DNA of 64,000 nucleotides from Sphingobacterium detergens (GTDB taxonomy: Bacteria; Bacteroidota; Bacteroidia; Sphingobacteriales; Sphingobacteriaceae), in contig NZ_RAPY01000001.1 in NCBI RefSeq assembly GCF_003610355.1, forward strand, positions 1,302,001-1,366,000, written 5' to 3'. The position numbers and the translations under genes are program-made. How positions within the stretch are numbered: the stretch's first letter is position 1; every line of letters begins with the position of its first letter. The notes beneath the pieces were generated by a model. That model was not told where the DNA came from and did not search any database. It saw only the letters and a program-made list of their open reading frames with translations. Below, one piece after another: positions 54,956-63,824 of the stretch.

Positions 54956-55321
54956 GTGGTGGTACTAAAATATCTCATCGGACTAATTCTTTTTCTTGGC
55001 TTATGGGCCAAGCCGACTGCGGTATTTCCCTGCCATCAAAGTAAAGCAAAAACCTGTCCTATTGACAGTCCGGATCATACAAGCAAAAAACATGATTGCT
55101 GCCAAAAAGCGAAGAAAAAACAGCTATGTCAGCACCACAAGCAATGCCGGGATTGTAGTTGTCATTGCGCCTCAACGACAAGTATACTAGCTGTCTCTCC
55201 CCCTCCCATTCAGCTGCCAAAAATTTCCTTTTCAATCTTTAAAAAATTATATAGCGGTGTATTGTCCGTCTATCTTTCAGATGGTTATTTTTACCCTTGG
55301 GTTCCCCCTAAAATAGCCTAG
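54956..55321 (+). CDS. Cys/His-rich exported protein, DUF6660-like, probable metal-handling
   Basis: The 121-residue product, from a GTG start, has an N-terminal hydrophobic segment (YLIGLILFLGLWAKPTAVFP). A cluster of 10 Cys and several His follows between residues 26 and 75 (KKHDCCQKAKKKQLCQHHKQ, then CRDCSCHCAS). The C-terminal ending FYPWVPPKIA is like the WxPPK end of Bacteroidota DUF6660 proteins, often found beside heavy-metal efflux genes. The next gene carries a metal-binding HMA domain, which supports a copper-related role. The family call is from memory. Confidence 0.65.
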   Translation: MVVLKYLIGLILFLGLWAKPTAVFPCHQSKAKTCPIDSPDHTSKKHDCCQKAKKKQLCQHHKQCRDCSCHCASTTSILAVSPPPIQLPKISFSIFKKLYSGVLSVYLSDGYFYPWVPPKIA

Positions 55322-55450
55322 ATAAAACAGAGAACGCTTTTTTGGAAAAGTAAATCTCCTTATTAATTTAAAGCACCTGCCTTATCCCGATCAACGAAAA
55401 CAGATCGCATTCCGCAGGGATCCATACACATATTACAACATTCAGAACAC

Positions 55451-56293
55451 ATGAGACTTCTCAATAATATCATAACAGCCTGCCTTTTAGCTACCAGCAT
55501 ATACAGCTATGCGCAGGATAATACCATGACAACCCAAACAGTCAAAATCAGCGGCAATTGTGGGATGTGTAAAAAAACAATAGAAAAAGCCGGAAACTCC
55601 GCTGACTCCAAAGTAGATTGGAACGAGGATAACCAGACAGCAAAGATCTCTTTTAATGCCGAAAAAACCTCGCTGGATGCCGTTTTGAAAAAGGTCGCAT
55701 TGGCGGGTTATGACAATGAAAAATACCTGGCTCCGGCAACGACTTATGCTGACCTACATGGCTGTTGTCAATATGACAGAACCTTAAGTGCCCCACCGGC
55801 CAACCCTGAAAATACTCCTGAAAACAAAGAAGAAAGCACAGGATCGTCATCTGTCGCTAAGGCAGGCAACTTCCAGCCGATTTATGACCAGTATTTCCAA
55901 TTGAAAGATGCACTGGTTGCCTCCGATCACAAGACAGTGGCGACAGGTGCTACAAAACTTTCAAGTCTGCTGACGACGTTAAAATCGTCTGACTTAACTG
56001 CGGCCGAGCAACAAGCATGGAAAGCACAGGCAAACAGCATAACACAGCACAGTAAGGCGCTCCAGGAGGCAAAAGATTTGGCAAAACAACGTCTGGCATT
56101 TGTATCGCTCTCCGAAGAGGTTTATAAACTGGCAAAAACTTCCAAACCTGCACTTCCGGTTTATCAGCAAAAATGCCCCATGTTTAACGGTGGCAAAGGG
56201 GCAACCTGGCTGAGCCTCAATAAGGACGTCAAAAACCCATATTATGGTGCCCAGATGCTAACATGTGGAAGTACAGTCCAAACGATACAATAA
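55451..56293 (+). CDS. Exported HMA-domain/DUF3347 fusion, probable copper-binding protein
   Basis: The 280-residue product has a signal peptide (IITACLLATSIYSYAQ). A heavy-metal-associated domain follows at about 30-95 with the binding loop GNCGMCKKTIEKAG (CxxC), then GCCQYD and a Pro/Glu linker. A helical DUF3347 domain covers about 140-280 and ends QKCPMFNGGKGATWLSLN then PYYGAQMLTCGSTV, the CPM and Cys-Gly motifs of that family. Both parts point to periplasmic copper(I) or related metal binding. It lies 130 nt after the Cys/His-rich gene. Confidence 0.85.
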   Translation: MRLLNNIITACLLATSIYSYAQDNTMTTQTVKISGNCGMCKKTIEKAGNSADSKVDWNEDNQTAKISFNAEKTSLDAVLKKVALAGYDNEKYLAPATTYADLHGCCQYDRTLSAPPANPENTPENKEESTGSSSVAKAGNFQPIYDQYFQLKDALVASDHKTVATGATKLSSLLTTLKSSDLTAAEQQAWKAQANSITQHSKALQEAKDLAKQRLAFVSLSEEVYKLAKTSKPALPVYQQKCPMFNGGKGATWLSLNKDVKNPYYGAQMLTCGSTVQTIQ

Positions 56294-56330
56294 AAAGAGA
56301 TCAGCATCTCAAAGAGATCGGTCTCTTACC

Positions 56331-56366
56331 AAAAGGTTCGTCCGCAACGCAGACGGACCTTTTTTA
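56331..56366 (+). terminator. Intrinsic terminator after the HMA/DUF3347 gene
   Basis: The stem AAAAGGTTCGTC/GACGGACCTTTT (one G-T pair) is followed by more T. Confidence 0.8.
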
Positions 56367-56579
56367 TGACATCTCCCATTTGGTCCCCCATCTTGACAAG
56401 AAAATATAAATTACCAACGAAATCCTTAAAAACTGATTGTTTTGAAGGATAAACCATAAATTATACCTTCATTTATTGATTCAAAATAGTATATTAGGAG
56501 GAGCATCAGGCTAACCAGACAAAAGATAATTAGGGAGAATAATAAAGATATCGAGATCAAATAAGTTGAGATTTAATCC

Positions 56580-57512
56580 ATGGAAAAAGTAATCATTACA
56601 GGAGGAACAGGTGCCATTGGCCTTCATTTGACCAAATTACTGGTCGCCAACTTCTATGAAGTGATCATCTTCACACGAGATCCAAAGGCTTATCCTCCAC
56701 AAGCTAACGTTAGATATGTCCATTGGAACCCCAAAAAACAGGTCATCGACATAAAATCGATCCAGGAAGCAGATTATATTATCAATTTAGCTGGCGCCAA
56801 CCTTAATGGATCTCGTTGGACCAAGGCTTATCAACAAGAAATTATATCCAGCCGGGTGGAAAGTGGACAACTGCTTTATCAGACGTTAAAACAGATCCCA
56901 AACCAGGTAAAAGCCGTTATATCAGCATCCGCAACCGGCTGGTATGGCGCCGATGACAGTTATCAGAAAAAGCCCTTCGAAGAGGGAGATCCCCAGGGTG
57001 GTGATTTTTTATCCTGGGTCTGCAATCTTTGGGAAGACAGTGTAAAACCCATTGAAACCTTAGGAAAAAGACTCGTTGTCTTCCGTTTCGGTGTGGTGAT
57101 TAGTAAAGACCAAGGGCTATTGAAAGAAGTCAACCAACTGCTACGTTTTCGGGTCAACCCTATTCTGGGCTCAGGCAAACAGATGTTGAGCTGGATCCAC
57201 ATGGAAGACCTCGCCCGAATGCTGCTATTTGCGATACAAAACAATGCCCTCGCTGGTGTATACAATGCCTGCTCCTCCGATCCGATGCCACTTGGTCAGT
57301 TTACCAAACGTATTGCAAGGCGGCGGTACGGAATATGCTACATACCATTTCCTGTCCCCGCATTCTTGATTAAGCTGTTTCTTGGAAAAAAAGGACAGGA
57401 AATGGTTCTTAATGGTACATGGGTGAGTAATAAAAAGATACTTCAGGAAAAATTTCCCTTTAAGTACCCGACTTTGGACAATAATTGTATAGATAATTTA
57501 CACATCGGTTAA
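56580..57512 (+). CDS. TIGR01777 family NAD-dependent epimerase-like protein (YfcH type)
   Basis: The 310-residue product has the Rossmann motif VIITGGTGAIGLHLTKLL at the start. AGANLNGSRWTKAYQQEIIS and SASATGWYGADDSYQKKPFE are signatures of TIGR01777, and RFGVVISKDQGLLKEVNQLL with SWIHMEDLARMLLFAIQNNA follows. The C-terminal DUF1731-like region is GTWVSNKKILQEKFPFKYPT. The physiological reaction is unknown for the family. It is transcribed alone, 68 nt before the next start. Confidence 0.92.
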   Translation: MEKVIITGGTGAIGLHLTKLLVANFYEVIIFTRDPKAYPPQANVRYVHWNPKKQVIDIKSIQEADYIINLAGANLNGSRWTKAYQQEIISSRVESGQLLYQTLKQIPNQVKAVISASATGWYGADDSYQKKPFEEGDPQGGDFLSWVCNLWEDSVKPIETLGKRLVVFRFGVVISKDQGLLKEVNQLLRFRVNPILGSGKQMLSWIHMEDLARMLLFAIQNNALAGVYNACSSDPMPLGQFTKRIARRRYGICYIPFPVPAFLIKLFLGKKGQEMVLNGTWVSNKKILQEKFPFKYPTLDNNCIDNLHIG

Positions 57513-57556
57513 TTGTTAATTCCCCTTAATTTCGACCCTTTTCGGGACAAAATCCG

Positions 57557-57564
57557 TATATTTG
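57557..57564 (+). promoter_or_regulatory. -7 box TATATTTG of the fumarylacetoacetase-family gene
   Basis: A perfect TAnnTTTG. The predicted start near 57569 is only about 2 nt before the ATG at 57571, so the mRNA would be nearly leaderless. It overlaps the longer frame (TTG 57562), which is therefore unlikely. Confidence 0.5.
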
Positions 57565-57570
57565 CGGCTT

Positions 57571-58431
57571 ATGAAGATTTTTAGATATGGCGCAAAGGGC
57601 TCCGAAAAGGCGGGAGTCATTTTAAATGAAAAGAAATATGATATTTCAGAAGGAAATTTTCAATATAACCGTGATTTCTTTGCAAATCCGGCAAATTTGG
57701 AGAAACTTCAAGTATATGTAGAACAGAATCGTGAAAGTCTAAAAGAGATCGCTGCGGATGAACGTATCGGCACTCCTTTGGAAGCTCCTTCCAAAATTCT
57801 TTGTGTTGGACTCAACTTCGACGATCACGTTAAGGAAACCAAATTGCAGCAAGCAGCAGAACCTATTGTTTTCATGAAATCTGTTTCGGCATTTAACGGT
57901 CCTTTCGATGGTATTACACTACCTAAAAACTCCGTGAAATCCGATTGGGAAACCGAACTTGCTATCGTTATAGGTAAGAAAGCTTCCTATGTAAGTGAGG
58001 AAGAGGCCCTGGATTATGTTTTTGGCTATGTACTACATAACGATGTTACTGAACGGGAGTTTCAGATCGAAAGAGGTGGTACCTGGGATAAAGGTAAAGG
58101 TTGTGATACATTCGCTCCCATTGGTCCGTTTATCGCTACAAAAGATGAAATTCAAGATGTCGATAATATGAGAATTTGGCTTAAATTAAATGGCGACCTG
58201 ATGCAAGATGGTAACACAAGCGATTTTATTTATCGTGTTCCAAAGCTTATATCGTATTTAAGTCAATTCATGTCCCTACTTCCGGGTGACATCATCTCAA
58301 CAGGCTCACCAGCCGGTTCGGGTATGGGAAAATCCCCGCAACGCTTCCTTCGCGATGGCGATATTATTGAATACGGTATCGAAGGACTTGGATCTGGGAA
58401 ACAAGTGATATCTGCTCACTCCCTATCCTAA
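57571..58431 (+). CDS. Fumarylacetoacetate hydrolase family protein
   Basis: The 286-residue product, from ATG 57571, has ILCVGLNFDDHVKETKL and PIVFMKSVSAFNGPFDGITL. Metal-binding acids lie in SDWETELAIVIGKKA and NDVTEREFQIERGG, followed by TWDKGKGCDTFAPIGPFIAT and LPGDIISTGSPAGSGMG. This is the standard catalytic domain of the superfamily, which includes acylpyruvases, oxaloacetate decarboxylases and catabolic hydrolases. The substrate cannot be told. It is monocistronic, with a hairpin after the stop. Confidence 0.9.
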   Translation: MKIFRYGAKGSEKAGVILNEKKYDISEGNFQYNRDFFANPANLEKLQVYVEQNRESLKEIAADERIGTPLEAPSKILCVGLNFDDHVKETKLQQAAEPIVFMKSVSAFNGPFDGITLPKNSVKSDWETELAIVIGKKASYVSEEEALDYVFGYVLHNDVTEREFQIERGGTWDKGKGCDTFAPIGPFIATKDEIQDVDNMRIWLKLNGDLMQDGNTSDFIYRVPKLISYLSQFMSLLPGDIISTGSPAGSGMGKSPQRFLRDGDIIEYGIEGLGSGKQVISAHSLS

Positions 58432-58455
58432 CATCCTGCTGATATAGACCGATCT

Positions 58456-58494
58456 TTCCTGTCTTTATTTTTTGTCCGGGAAGATCGGTTTACG
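58456..58494 (+). terminator. Hairpin terminator after the fumarylacetoacetase-family gene
   Basis: The stem ACCGATCTTTCC/GGAAGATCGGT (one bulge) flanks a T-rich loop. The T runs are inside the loop and shortly after the stem. Confidence 0.6.
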
Positions 58495-58597
58495 GCTATT
58501 TTTTTCGTCATTTCATTGTAATTTATCAACCGCATTTGTGTACATTTATATCGACATCCACTTTGTTAACATAAATGCATAAATCCCTATAGGGTCA

Positions 58598-59617
58598 ATG
58601 ATTCAACTAAACAACATATCTAAATCATTCGAGGTTAAATCCAAACGAATAGATGCATTGAAGAGTCTCACCCTATCCATTGGCAAGGGTGAAATATTTG
58701 GCGTTATCGGGGCCTCAGGTGCCGGCAAAAGCACATTGATTCGTTGTGTCAATCTCTTGGAAAGACCGGACACAGGTCAAGTCATTATTGAGAATGAGGA
58801 TCTGATGTCGATGTCTTCCAAAGATTTAATGATGAAACGAAGAAATATCGGAATGATCTTCCAACATTTCAATCTCTTGTCATCACTAACAGTCTCTGAG
58901 AACATATCTTTTCCATTACAACTGGAAGGTAAATCAAAGGCATTTATCCGTCAAAAAGTTTCGGAGCTGCTAAGCCTGGTTGGACTGGAAGATAAAGCGG
59001 AGAGTTATCCGGCAAATCTATCCGGAGGACAGAAACAACGGGTCGCTATAGCTCGTGCACTGGCAAATGACCCCCATATCCTACTCTGTGACGAGGCCAC
59101 CAGCGCCCTGGATCCAGCAACGACAAAATCTATCCTCACCTTATTAAAAAAAATCAATAAGCAACTTGGACTGACCATCTTATTGATCACCCATGAAATG
59201 GATGTGATCAAAAGGATATGTGATCAAGTAGCGGTACTGGATCAGGGAATTTTAATTGAGAGCGGTTCTGTTGAAACCATTTTCGCAAATCCGCAGCAGG
59301 AGACCACCAAAAACTTTATCCAATCTTCTTTACAGGTCGATATCCCCTTAGGTTTTCAGGAGCGGTTAAAAGACAGTGGCAATCCTCTTGTCGAGATTTA
59401 CATGACCTCCAGTGAAGATTCTATTCCGTTTATACAACAATTGGAACACCAATACCAGGTCAAAACAAATATTATTACCGCACAGATCGATTACATCGGC
59501 GAAATGAAGTTTGGCGTTATATTAGCCGAATTGTCAGGTGATACCGACAACATAACGGCGAGTCTCTCCTATTTAAAAGAACAGCATCCGCAAACTAAAA
59601 TATTAGGTTATGTCTGA
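58598..59617 (+). CDS. metN: Methionine ABC transporter, ATP-binding subunit
   Basis: The 339-residue product has Walker A GVIGASGAGKSTLIRCVNLL, the signature LSGGQKQRVAIARALANDP, Walker B LLCDEATSALDPATTKSILT and the H-loop LITHEMDVIKRICDQV. A C-terminal NIL regulatory domain (about residues 260-339) is typical of MetN. It overlaps metI by 8 nt. Because D- or L-methionine specificity lies in MetQ, the family call is clearer than the exact substrate. Confidence 0.95.
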   Translation: MIQLNNISKSFEVKSKRIDALKSLTLSIGKGEIFGVIGASGAGKSTLIRCVNLLERPDTGQVIIENEDLMSMSSKDLMMKRRNIGMIFQHFNLLSSLTVSENISFPLQLEGKSKAFIRQKVSELLSLVGLEDKAESYPANLSGGQKQRVAIARALANDPHILLCDEATSALDPATTKSILTLLKKINKQLGLTILLITHEMDVIKRICDQVAVLDQGILIESGSVETIFANPQQETTKNFIQSSLQVDIPLGFQERLKDSGNPLVEIYMTSSEDSIPFIQQLEHQYQVKTNIITAQIDYIGEMKFGVILAELSGDTDNITASLSYLKEQHPQTKILGYV

Positions 59618-60263
59618 TCAAGTACTCGATTTACTATTATCAGGAACAGTCGAAACATTAATGATGACTTTCCTGTCAGGTTTCTTTGGTTTTGTGCTCG
59701 GACTTCCGCTTGGAATCTACCTATTCTTGACCAGAAAACATCAGCTGTTGGAAAACAAAACCATGCACCAGATTGTTTCCTTGCTAGTGAACGTGTTCAG
59801 ATCTATTCCATTCATTATTCTCATTGTATGGATGATTCCATTTACACGTCAGCTCGTAGGAACATCCATCGGTATGTCAGCAGCATTGGTCCCTTTAAGC
59901 ATTGGCGCAGCTCCTTTTATTGCGCGATTGGTAGAAAACAGCTTATTGGAGATCCCCCATGGATTAATTGAAGCTGCCAGAGCCATGGGCGCAAGTACAC
60001 AGCAGGTAGTCTTTAAAGTGTTGCTTCCGGAGGCATTACCCTCACTGGTAAACAATGCGACAATAACGTTAATTACACTTGTAGGTTATTCGGCTATGGG
60101 TGGCGCTGTTGGGGCCGGCGGACTGGGACAGATTGGCTATCAATACGGCTATGTTGGTTATGATACCTTCATCATGAATGCTGTCCTTATTTTATTAATT
60201 TTAATTGTATTCCTGTTGCAATATACAGGCGATTACATATCTAAAAAAGTAAACCATCGTTAA
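59610..60263 (+). CDS. metI: Methionine ABC transporter, permease subunit
   Basis: The 217 residues match the MetI size, with about five membrane helices (LMMTFLSGFFGFVLGLPLGI, QIVSLLVNVFRSIPFIILIV). The EAA loop contacting MetN is GLIEAARAMGASTQQVVFKV, followed by LLPEALPSLV. It overlaps metN by 8 nt, so translation is coupled. metQ follows after 151 nt. Confidence 0.95.
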   Translation: MSDQVLDLLLSGTVETLMMTFLSGFFGFVLGLPLGIYLFLTRKHQLLENKTMHQIVSLLVNVFRSIPFIILIVWMIPFTRQLVGTSIGMSAALVPLSIGAAPFIARLVENSLLEIPHGLIEAARAMGASTQQVVFKVLLPEALPSLVNNATITLITLVGYSAMGGAVGAGGLGQIGYQYGYVGYDTFIMNAVLILLILIVFLLQYTGDYISKKVNHR

Positions 60264-60414
60264 CATTAATTGTATCATATGAAACCATCATGATTTATTC
60301 GATCATACTATGGAGTGAATAACCGAACAAAGCGAACTCATGAATGCCGCTTAAAACATACACTCGATGAATAAATCTGATAGCTTCATCACAACTGAAA
60401 AACAAATTAAACAG

Positions 60415-61227
60415 ATGAAAAAATTGAACTATGCATTTGCAATTCTAGCCTTTAGTCTGACGACTATTGTAGCTTGTAACAACAGGGAAAAGAAAGAAAA
60501 CACCCTTAAAGTTGGTGTGGTGACGGGTCCTGAAAAGGAACTTGCGGAGACGGCTAAGAAAGTTGCAAAAGAAAAGTTCAATCTGGATGTGGAACTGGTT
60601 GCCTTCAATGATTACGTCGTCCCCAATGAAGCCCTGAATCAAGGTGATATCGATGTCAATGTATTCCAACATCAACCGTATCTTCAGGAACAATCCAAAC
60701 AACGCGGTTTCACCAAACTGACGATTGTGGGAAATACATTTGTATTCCCGATTGTTGCCTATTCCAAAAAGATCAAAACCATCACCGAACTTCAGCCTGG
60801 TGCGACTATCGCTATCCCAAATGACCCAACAAACGGTGGGCGTTCATTATTACTTCTTCAACGTGAGGGAATCATTGGTTTAAAGGAAAATGTTGGCATA
60901 CAACCAAAGGTAACAGACATTGTAAGCAACCCAAAACAGGTTAAAATCATCGAAATGGAAGCCCCTCAGCTACCTCGTGTACTTGACGACCCTCAGGTTG
61001 TTGTTGCGATCATCAATAACAGCTTTGCCTCACAGGCCGGATTAGATCCCGAAAAACAAGGTTTATTTACAGAGGATAAAGAATCTCCTTATGTCAATTT
61101 AATTGTTGCACGGGCAGATAATAAAAATGATGAAAAAGTACAGCAGTTTATACAATCCTATCAATCACCTGAGGTAGAAGCAACAGCAAAGAAAGTATTT
61201 AAAAACGGTGCCATAAAAGGCTGGTAA
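60415..61227 (+). CDS. metQ: Methionine ABC transporter, substrate-binding lipoprotein
   Basis: The 270-residue product, from ATG 60415, has a lipoprotein signal (FSLTTIVACNN, Cys 20). The NlpA/MetQ domain begins TLKVGVVTGPEKELAETAKK and has VELVAFNDYVVPNEALNQGD and IDVNVFQHQPYLQEQSKQRG. The canonical IAIPNDPTNGGRSLLLLQRE and QLPRVLDDPQVVVAIINNSF follow. It delivers methionine to MetNI. Sixteen in-frame upstream codons (ATG 60367) precede the signal peptide and are unlikely. The 151-nt gap before it shows no recognised riboswitch. Confidence 0.95.
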   Translation: MKKLNYAFAILAFSLTTIVACNNREKKENTLKVGVVTGPEKELAETAKKVAKEKFNLDVELVAFNDYVVPNEALNQGDIDVNVFQHQPYLQEQSKQRGFTKLTIVGNTFVFPIVAYSKKIKTITELQPGATIAIPNDPTNGGRSLLLLQREGIIGLKENVGIQPKVTDIVSNPKQVKIIEMEAPQLPRVLDDPQVVVAIINNSFASQAGLDPEKQGLFTEDKESPYVNLIVARADNKNDEKVQQFIQSYQSPEVEATAKKVFKNGAIKGW

Positions 61228-61238
61228 CCCCAAAAAGC

Positions 61239-61619
61239 ATGATAGCAGCGACTCATTCATGCCCATGTGGCTCAGGTGCACCTTTTGGCGAATGCTGCCT
61301 ACAAATTCACCATACCCATGCCAAGGCTATTACAGCCGAAGCGCTTATGCGAGCTCGTTACAGCGCTTTTGTCGTGGGAAACATTGACTTTTTGTACAAC
61401 ACATTCCACCCTACAACAAGAAGATTCCAAAATAAGGATGCTATTGAGCAATGGGCTAAGGAAAATAAATGGATGCAGTTAAGTATCCTGAAAGCCACCT
61501 TTTCAACCGTGGAATTTGAAGCCCATTATCTGGATACAACAATGGAGGTGCAGATGCATCACGAAAAATCGACATTTAAACAGCAAGGTAACCTTTGGTA
61601 CTATGTAGATGGCCGATAA
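61239..61619 (+). CDS. YchJ-family SEC-C motif protein
   Basis: The 126-residue product starts MIAATHSCPCGSGAPFGECC, the Cys-rich SEC-C zinc motif. AITAEALMRARYSAFVVGNI then DFLYNTFHPTT and WMQLSILKATFSTVEFEAHY follow, as in YchJ/DUF1186-like proteins with an NTF2-like core. It starts 11 nt after metQ, so it is probably read from the met transcript, although no functional link is known. A strong bidirectional terminator follows. Confidence 0.88.
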   Translation: MIAATHSCPCGSGAPFGECCLQIHHTHAKAITAEALMRARYSAFVVGNIDFLYNTFHPTTRRFQNKDAIEQWAKENKWMQLSILKATFSTVEFEAHYLDTTMEVQMHHEKSTFKQQGNLWYYVDGR

Positions 61620-61640
61620 ATTTCTGGCTTCAGTCTCCAA

Positions 61641-61683
61641 AAAAAAGCTGCTCCAATACCTAATGTATTGGAGCAGCTTTTTT
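61641..61683. terminator. Bidirectional terminator between ychJ-type gene and symporter gene
   Basis: A 19-bp perfect inverted repeat (61641-61659 with 61665-61683) with A6 and T6 ends separates convergent genes. Confidence 0.92.
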
Positions 61684-61701
61684 ATAAGGTGATTGGCTGT
61701 A

Positions 61702-63138
61702 TTAAACCAATTCTTCCGTATCTTCCCGGTAAGGTGCTTCTTCATCAAACTCACCCTCCCATTTGGCGACAACCACCGTTGCAAGACAGTTACCAACAAC
61801 GTTAACAGAGGTACGCGCCATGTCCATCAATTCGTCAATACCCAAAATAGCGGCGATAACAAAGGTTGGCAGACCGAACTGATCAGCTGTTGCTATTAGG
61901 ATAATTAATGAAGCACGTGGCACCGCTGCCACCCCCTTAGAGGTAATCATTAATGTGAAAGCAATCATAAGCTGTTGTCCAAACGTCAAGTGAATACCAG
62001 CTGCCTGCGCAACAAAAATTGCGGCCAATGATAAATAAAGAGATGTTCCATCCAGATTGAAGCTATAACCAGTTGGGATAACAAATGAAACGATCTTACG
62101 CGGCACGCCAAATTTCTCCATTGCACTCATGGCTTTAGGCAAAGCAGCATCCGAACTTGTCGTTGCAAAAGCAATAGACACCGGCTCTTTGATGGCGTTG
62201 ATAAAACGTTTGACGGGAATCTTTAAATAAAGTGCAACAGGAAGTAACACCAACGTTAAAAAACAAAACAAGGCAAAATACAAGGTTGCCAACAGCATAA
62301 ATAAGTTTTTCAAAATATCAACACCGAGATGTCCCACGGTGTATGCCATTGCTGCTCCCACCCCAACCGGAGCAAAATACATGATGATGTTCGTAAATTT
62401 AAACATCGTCTCAGACATACTTTCGGTAAAATCCACCAGTGGCTTCCGCTTCTTCTCATCGACCATCGCTAGGCCAATTCCGAATAACACCGAAAATACA
62501 ACAATTTGTAATACCTGATTGTCAGCAACTGACTTTACGATATTCTCAGGAAAAAGATCACGGACGAATGCCGTGAATTTATAGACTGGATGTACATTAT
62601 CCGGAAGGGATTTCAATACATGCTCGTCCATACTTTCTTTAGGCACTGGCAGCTCTTCATGTGGCATATGAGCAACGTCTACACCTACCCCCGCTTTAGT
62701 TAGGTTGATTGCACCTAAACCAATAAAAATAGCACAGGTAGTCGCACAGAAGAAATACAACATTGACTTCCAGGCCATACGTCCTACTTGTTTCAAGTCA
62801 GAGTGGCCTGCGATACCATAGACAAGCGTTGCAAAAAGAATAGGCCCAACAATGGTCTTTACCAATTTGATGAAACCTTTACTTAGCGGTTGCAAGGAAA
62901 TTGCCAGATTGGGAAAATCCAGTCCAACGAAAATGCCCAGGATCATACAAGTTAAAATCCATGTGGTCAAATTTTTCTTATAAAGCGCATTTACAACCAA
63001 AACGGTGGCAACTATCCAACGGACAGCCATTAGAAATTCATGCGAAAAGCCCACAACTTTAAATTCGTACAATACTGCAATGATACAAGCTAATGTAACT
63101 GTGATGAGGGTGATTAACCCTATTTTGGTTTTTAACAT
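61702..63138 (-). CDS. Dicarboxylate/amino acid:cation symporter (DAACS family)
   Basis: The 478-residue product has about eight membrane helices and two re-entrant loops. Signatures are SIAFATTSSDAALPKAMSAM (first re-entrant Ser-rich loop), GYSFNLDGTSLYLSLAAIFV (cation and substrate site) and LDFPNLAISLQPLSKGFIKL. It resembles GltP/DctA-type carriers importing glutamate, aspartate or C4-dicarboxylates with H+ or Na+. The exact substrate is open. It has its own consensus promoter (63165-63195). Confidence 0.92.
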   Translation of the reverse strand: MLKTKIGLITLITVTLACIIAVLYEFKVVGFSHEFLMAVRWIVATVLVVNALYKKNLTTWILTCMILGIFVGLDFPNLAISLQPLSKGFIKLVKTIVGPILFATLVYGIAGHSDLKQVGRMAWKSMLYFFCATTCAIFIGLGAINLTKAGVGVDVAHMPHEELPVPKESMDEHVLKSLPDNVHPVYKFTAFVRDLFPENIVKSVADNQVLQIVVFSVLFGIGLAMVDEKKRKPLVDFTESMSETMFKFTNIIMYFAPVGVGAAMAYTVGHLGVDILKNLFMLLATLYFALFCFLTLVLLPVALYLKIPVKRFINAIKEPVSIAFATTSSDAALPKAMSAMEKFGVPRKIVSFVIPTGYSFNLDGTSLYLSLAAIFVAQAAGIHLTFGQQLMIAFTLMITSKGVAAVPRASLIILIATADQFGLPTFVIAAILGIDELMDMARTSVNVVGNCLATVVVAKWEGEFDEEAPYREDTEELV

Positions 63139-63164
63139 TTAAAAGATTTTAATGGTCAAAAGAA

Positions 63165-63195
63165 CAAAAATAAAAAAATACTATGCTTTTGCAAA
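63165..63195 (-). promoter_or_regulatory. Promoter of the symporter gene
   Basis: On the minus strand TTTG (63195-63192), exactly 19 nt, then TATTTTTG (63172-63165). This is a full consensus match. The predicted start near 63160 gives a leader of about 22 nt. Confidence 0.65.
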
Positions 63196-63258
63196 TATTA
63201 TTATTTAAATAGCCCAACTTTCGCAACAAAATACCGATTTTAACAAAAGCTAGCGTGC

Positions 63259-63293
63259 AAAAAAAAAAAGCAGGATAATTTCTTACCCTGCTC
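63259..63293 (-). terminator. Intrinsic terminator after the ferredoxin gene
   Basis: The stem AGCAGGGTAA/TTATCCTGCT with a GAAA loop is followed by T11 on the minus strand. Confidence 0.9.
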
Positions 63294-63316
63294 TATATTT
63301 TAACGGAATGAAAAAA

Positions 63317-63667
63317 TTATTCCGCGTGTAACCAAGCTTTTTTCGCTAATAGCTCATCGTTGGATTCACGTACATCTTCGTCATCCACACAACAATCTAC
63401 CGGACAAACAGCAGCACATTGTGGTTCATCATGAAAACCCACACATTCTGTACATTTATCCGAAACAATATAATAAACTTCATTTGAGATCGCTTCCTGT
63501 GATTCATTCGCGTCAAGCGTAACGCCATCACCAAAATCTATAACACCGTCCAAAGCAGTCCCATCTGAGAATTTCCAAGTTACACCAGCATCGTATATTG
63601 CATTATTTGGGCATTCCGGTTCGCAAGCACCACAGTTAATGCATTCGTCTGTAATTTTAATCGCCAT
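63317..63667 (-). CDS. 4Fe-4S dicluster ferredoxin
   Basis: The 116-residue product begins MAIKITDECINCGACEPECP with the first cluster motif (CxxCxxCxxxCP). The second cluster uses DKCTECVGFHDEPQCAAVCP, with the long CxxC spacing typical of Bacteroidota and Chromatium-type ferredoxins. Between the clusters is an insert of about 40 residues (VIDFGDGVTLDANESQEAIS). It carries low-potential electrons in the cytoplasm. It is divergent from the probable acyl-CoA reductase gene, a likely but unproven functional partner. Confidence 0.93.
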   Translation of the reverse strand: MAIKITDECINCGACEPECPNNAIYDAGVTWKFSDGTALDGVIDFGDGVTLDANESQEAISNEVYYIVSDKCTECVGFHDEPQCAAVCPVDCCVDDEDVRESNDELLAKKAWLHAE

Positions 63668-63824
63668 TTATAACCTCACAATTATGATAAATAAACTATT
63701 TTTGCATTATCAATATGAAAACAAAGTCTGATTGTACAATAAGGCTAGTTGATTCACGTTGATTAATGTTAACAGCACAAATATAACACAAATTTGTGTA
63801 TTCATCTTTTAAAAATTTAATATT

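Noticed and set aside
58494..58597. SAM-type riboswitch before metNIQ
   Set aside because: The region has no conserved S-box or SAM-II core and no terminator/antiterminator pair; only a short CCCTATAGGG palindrome is present.
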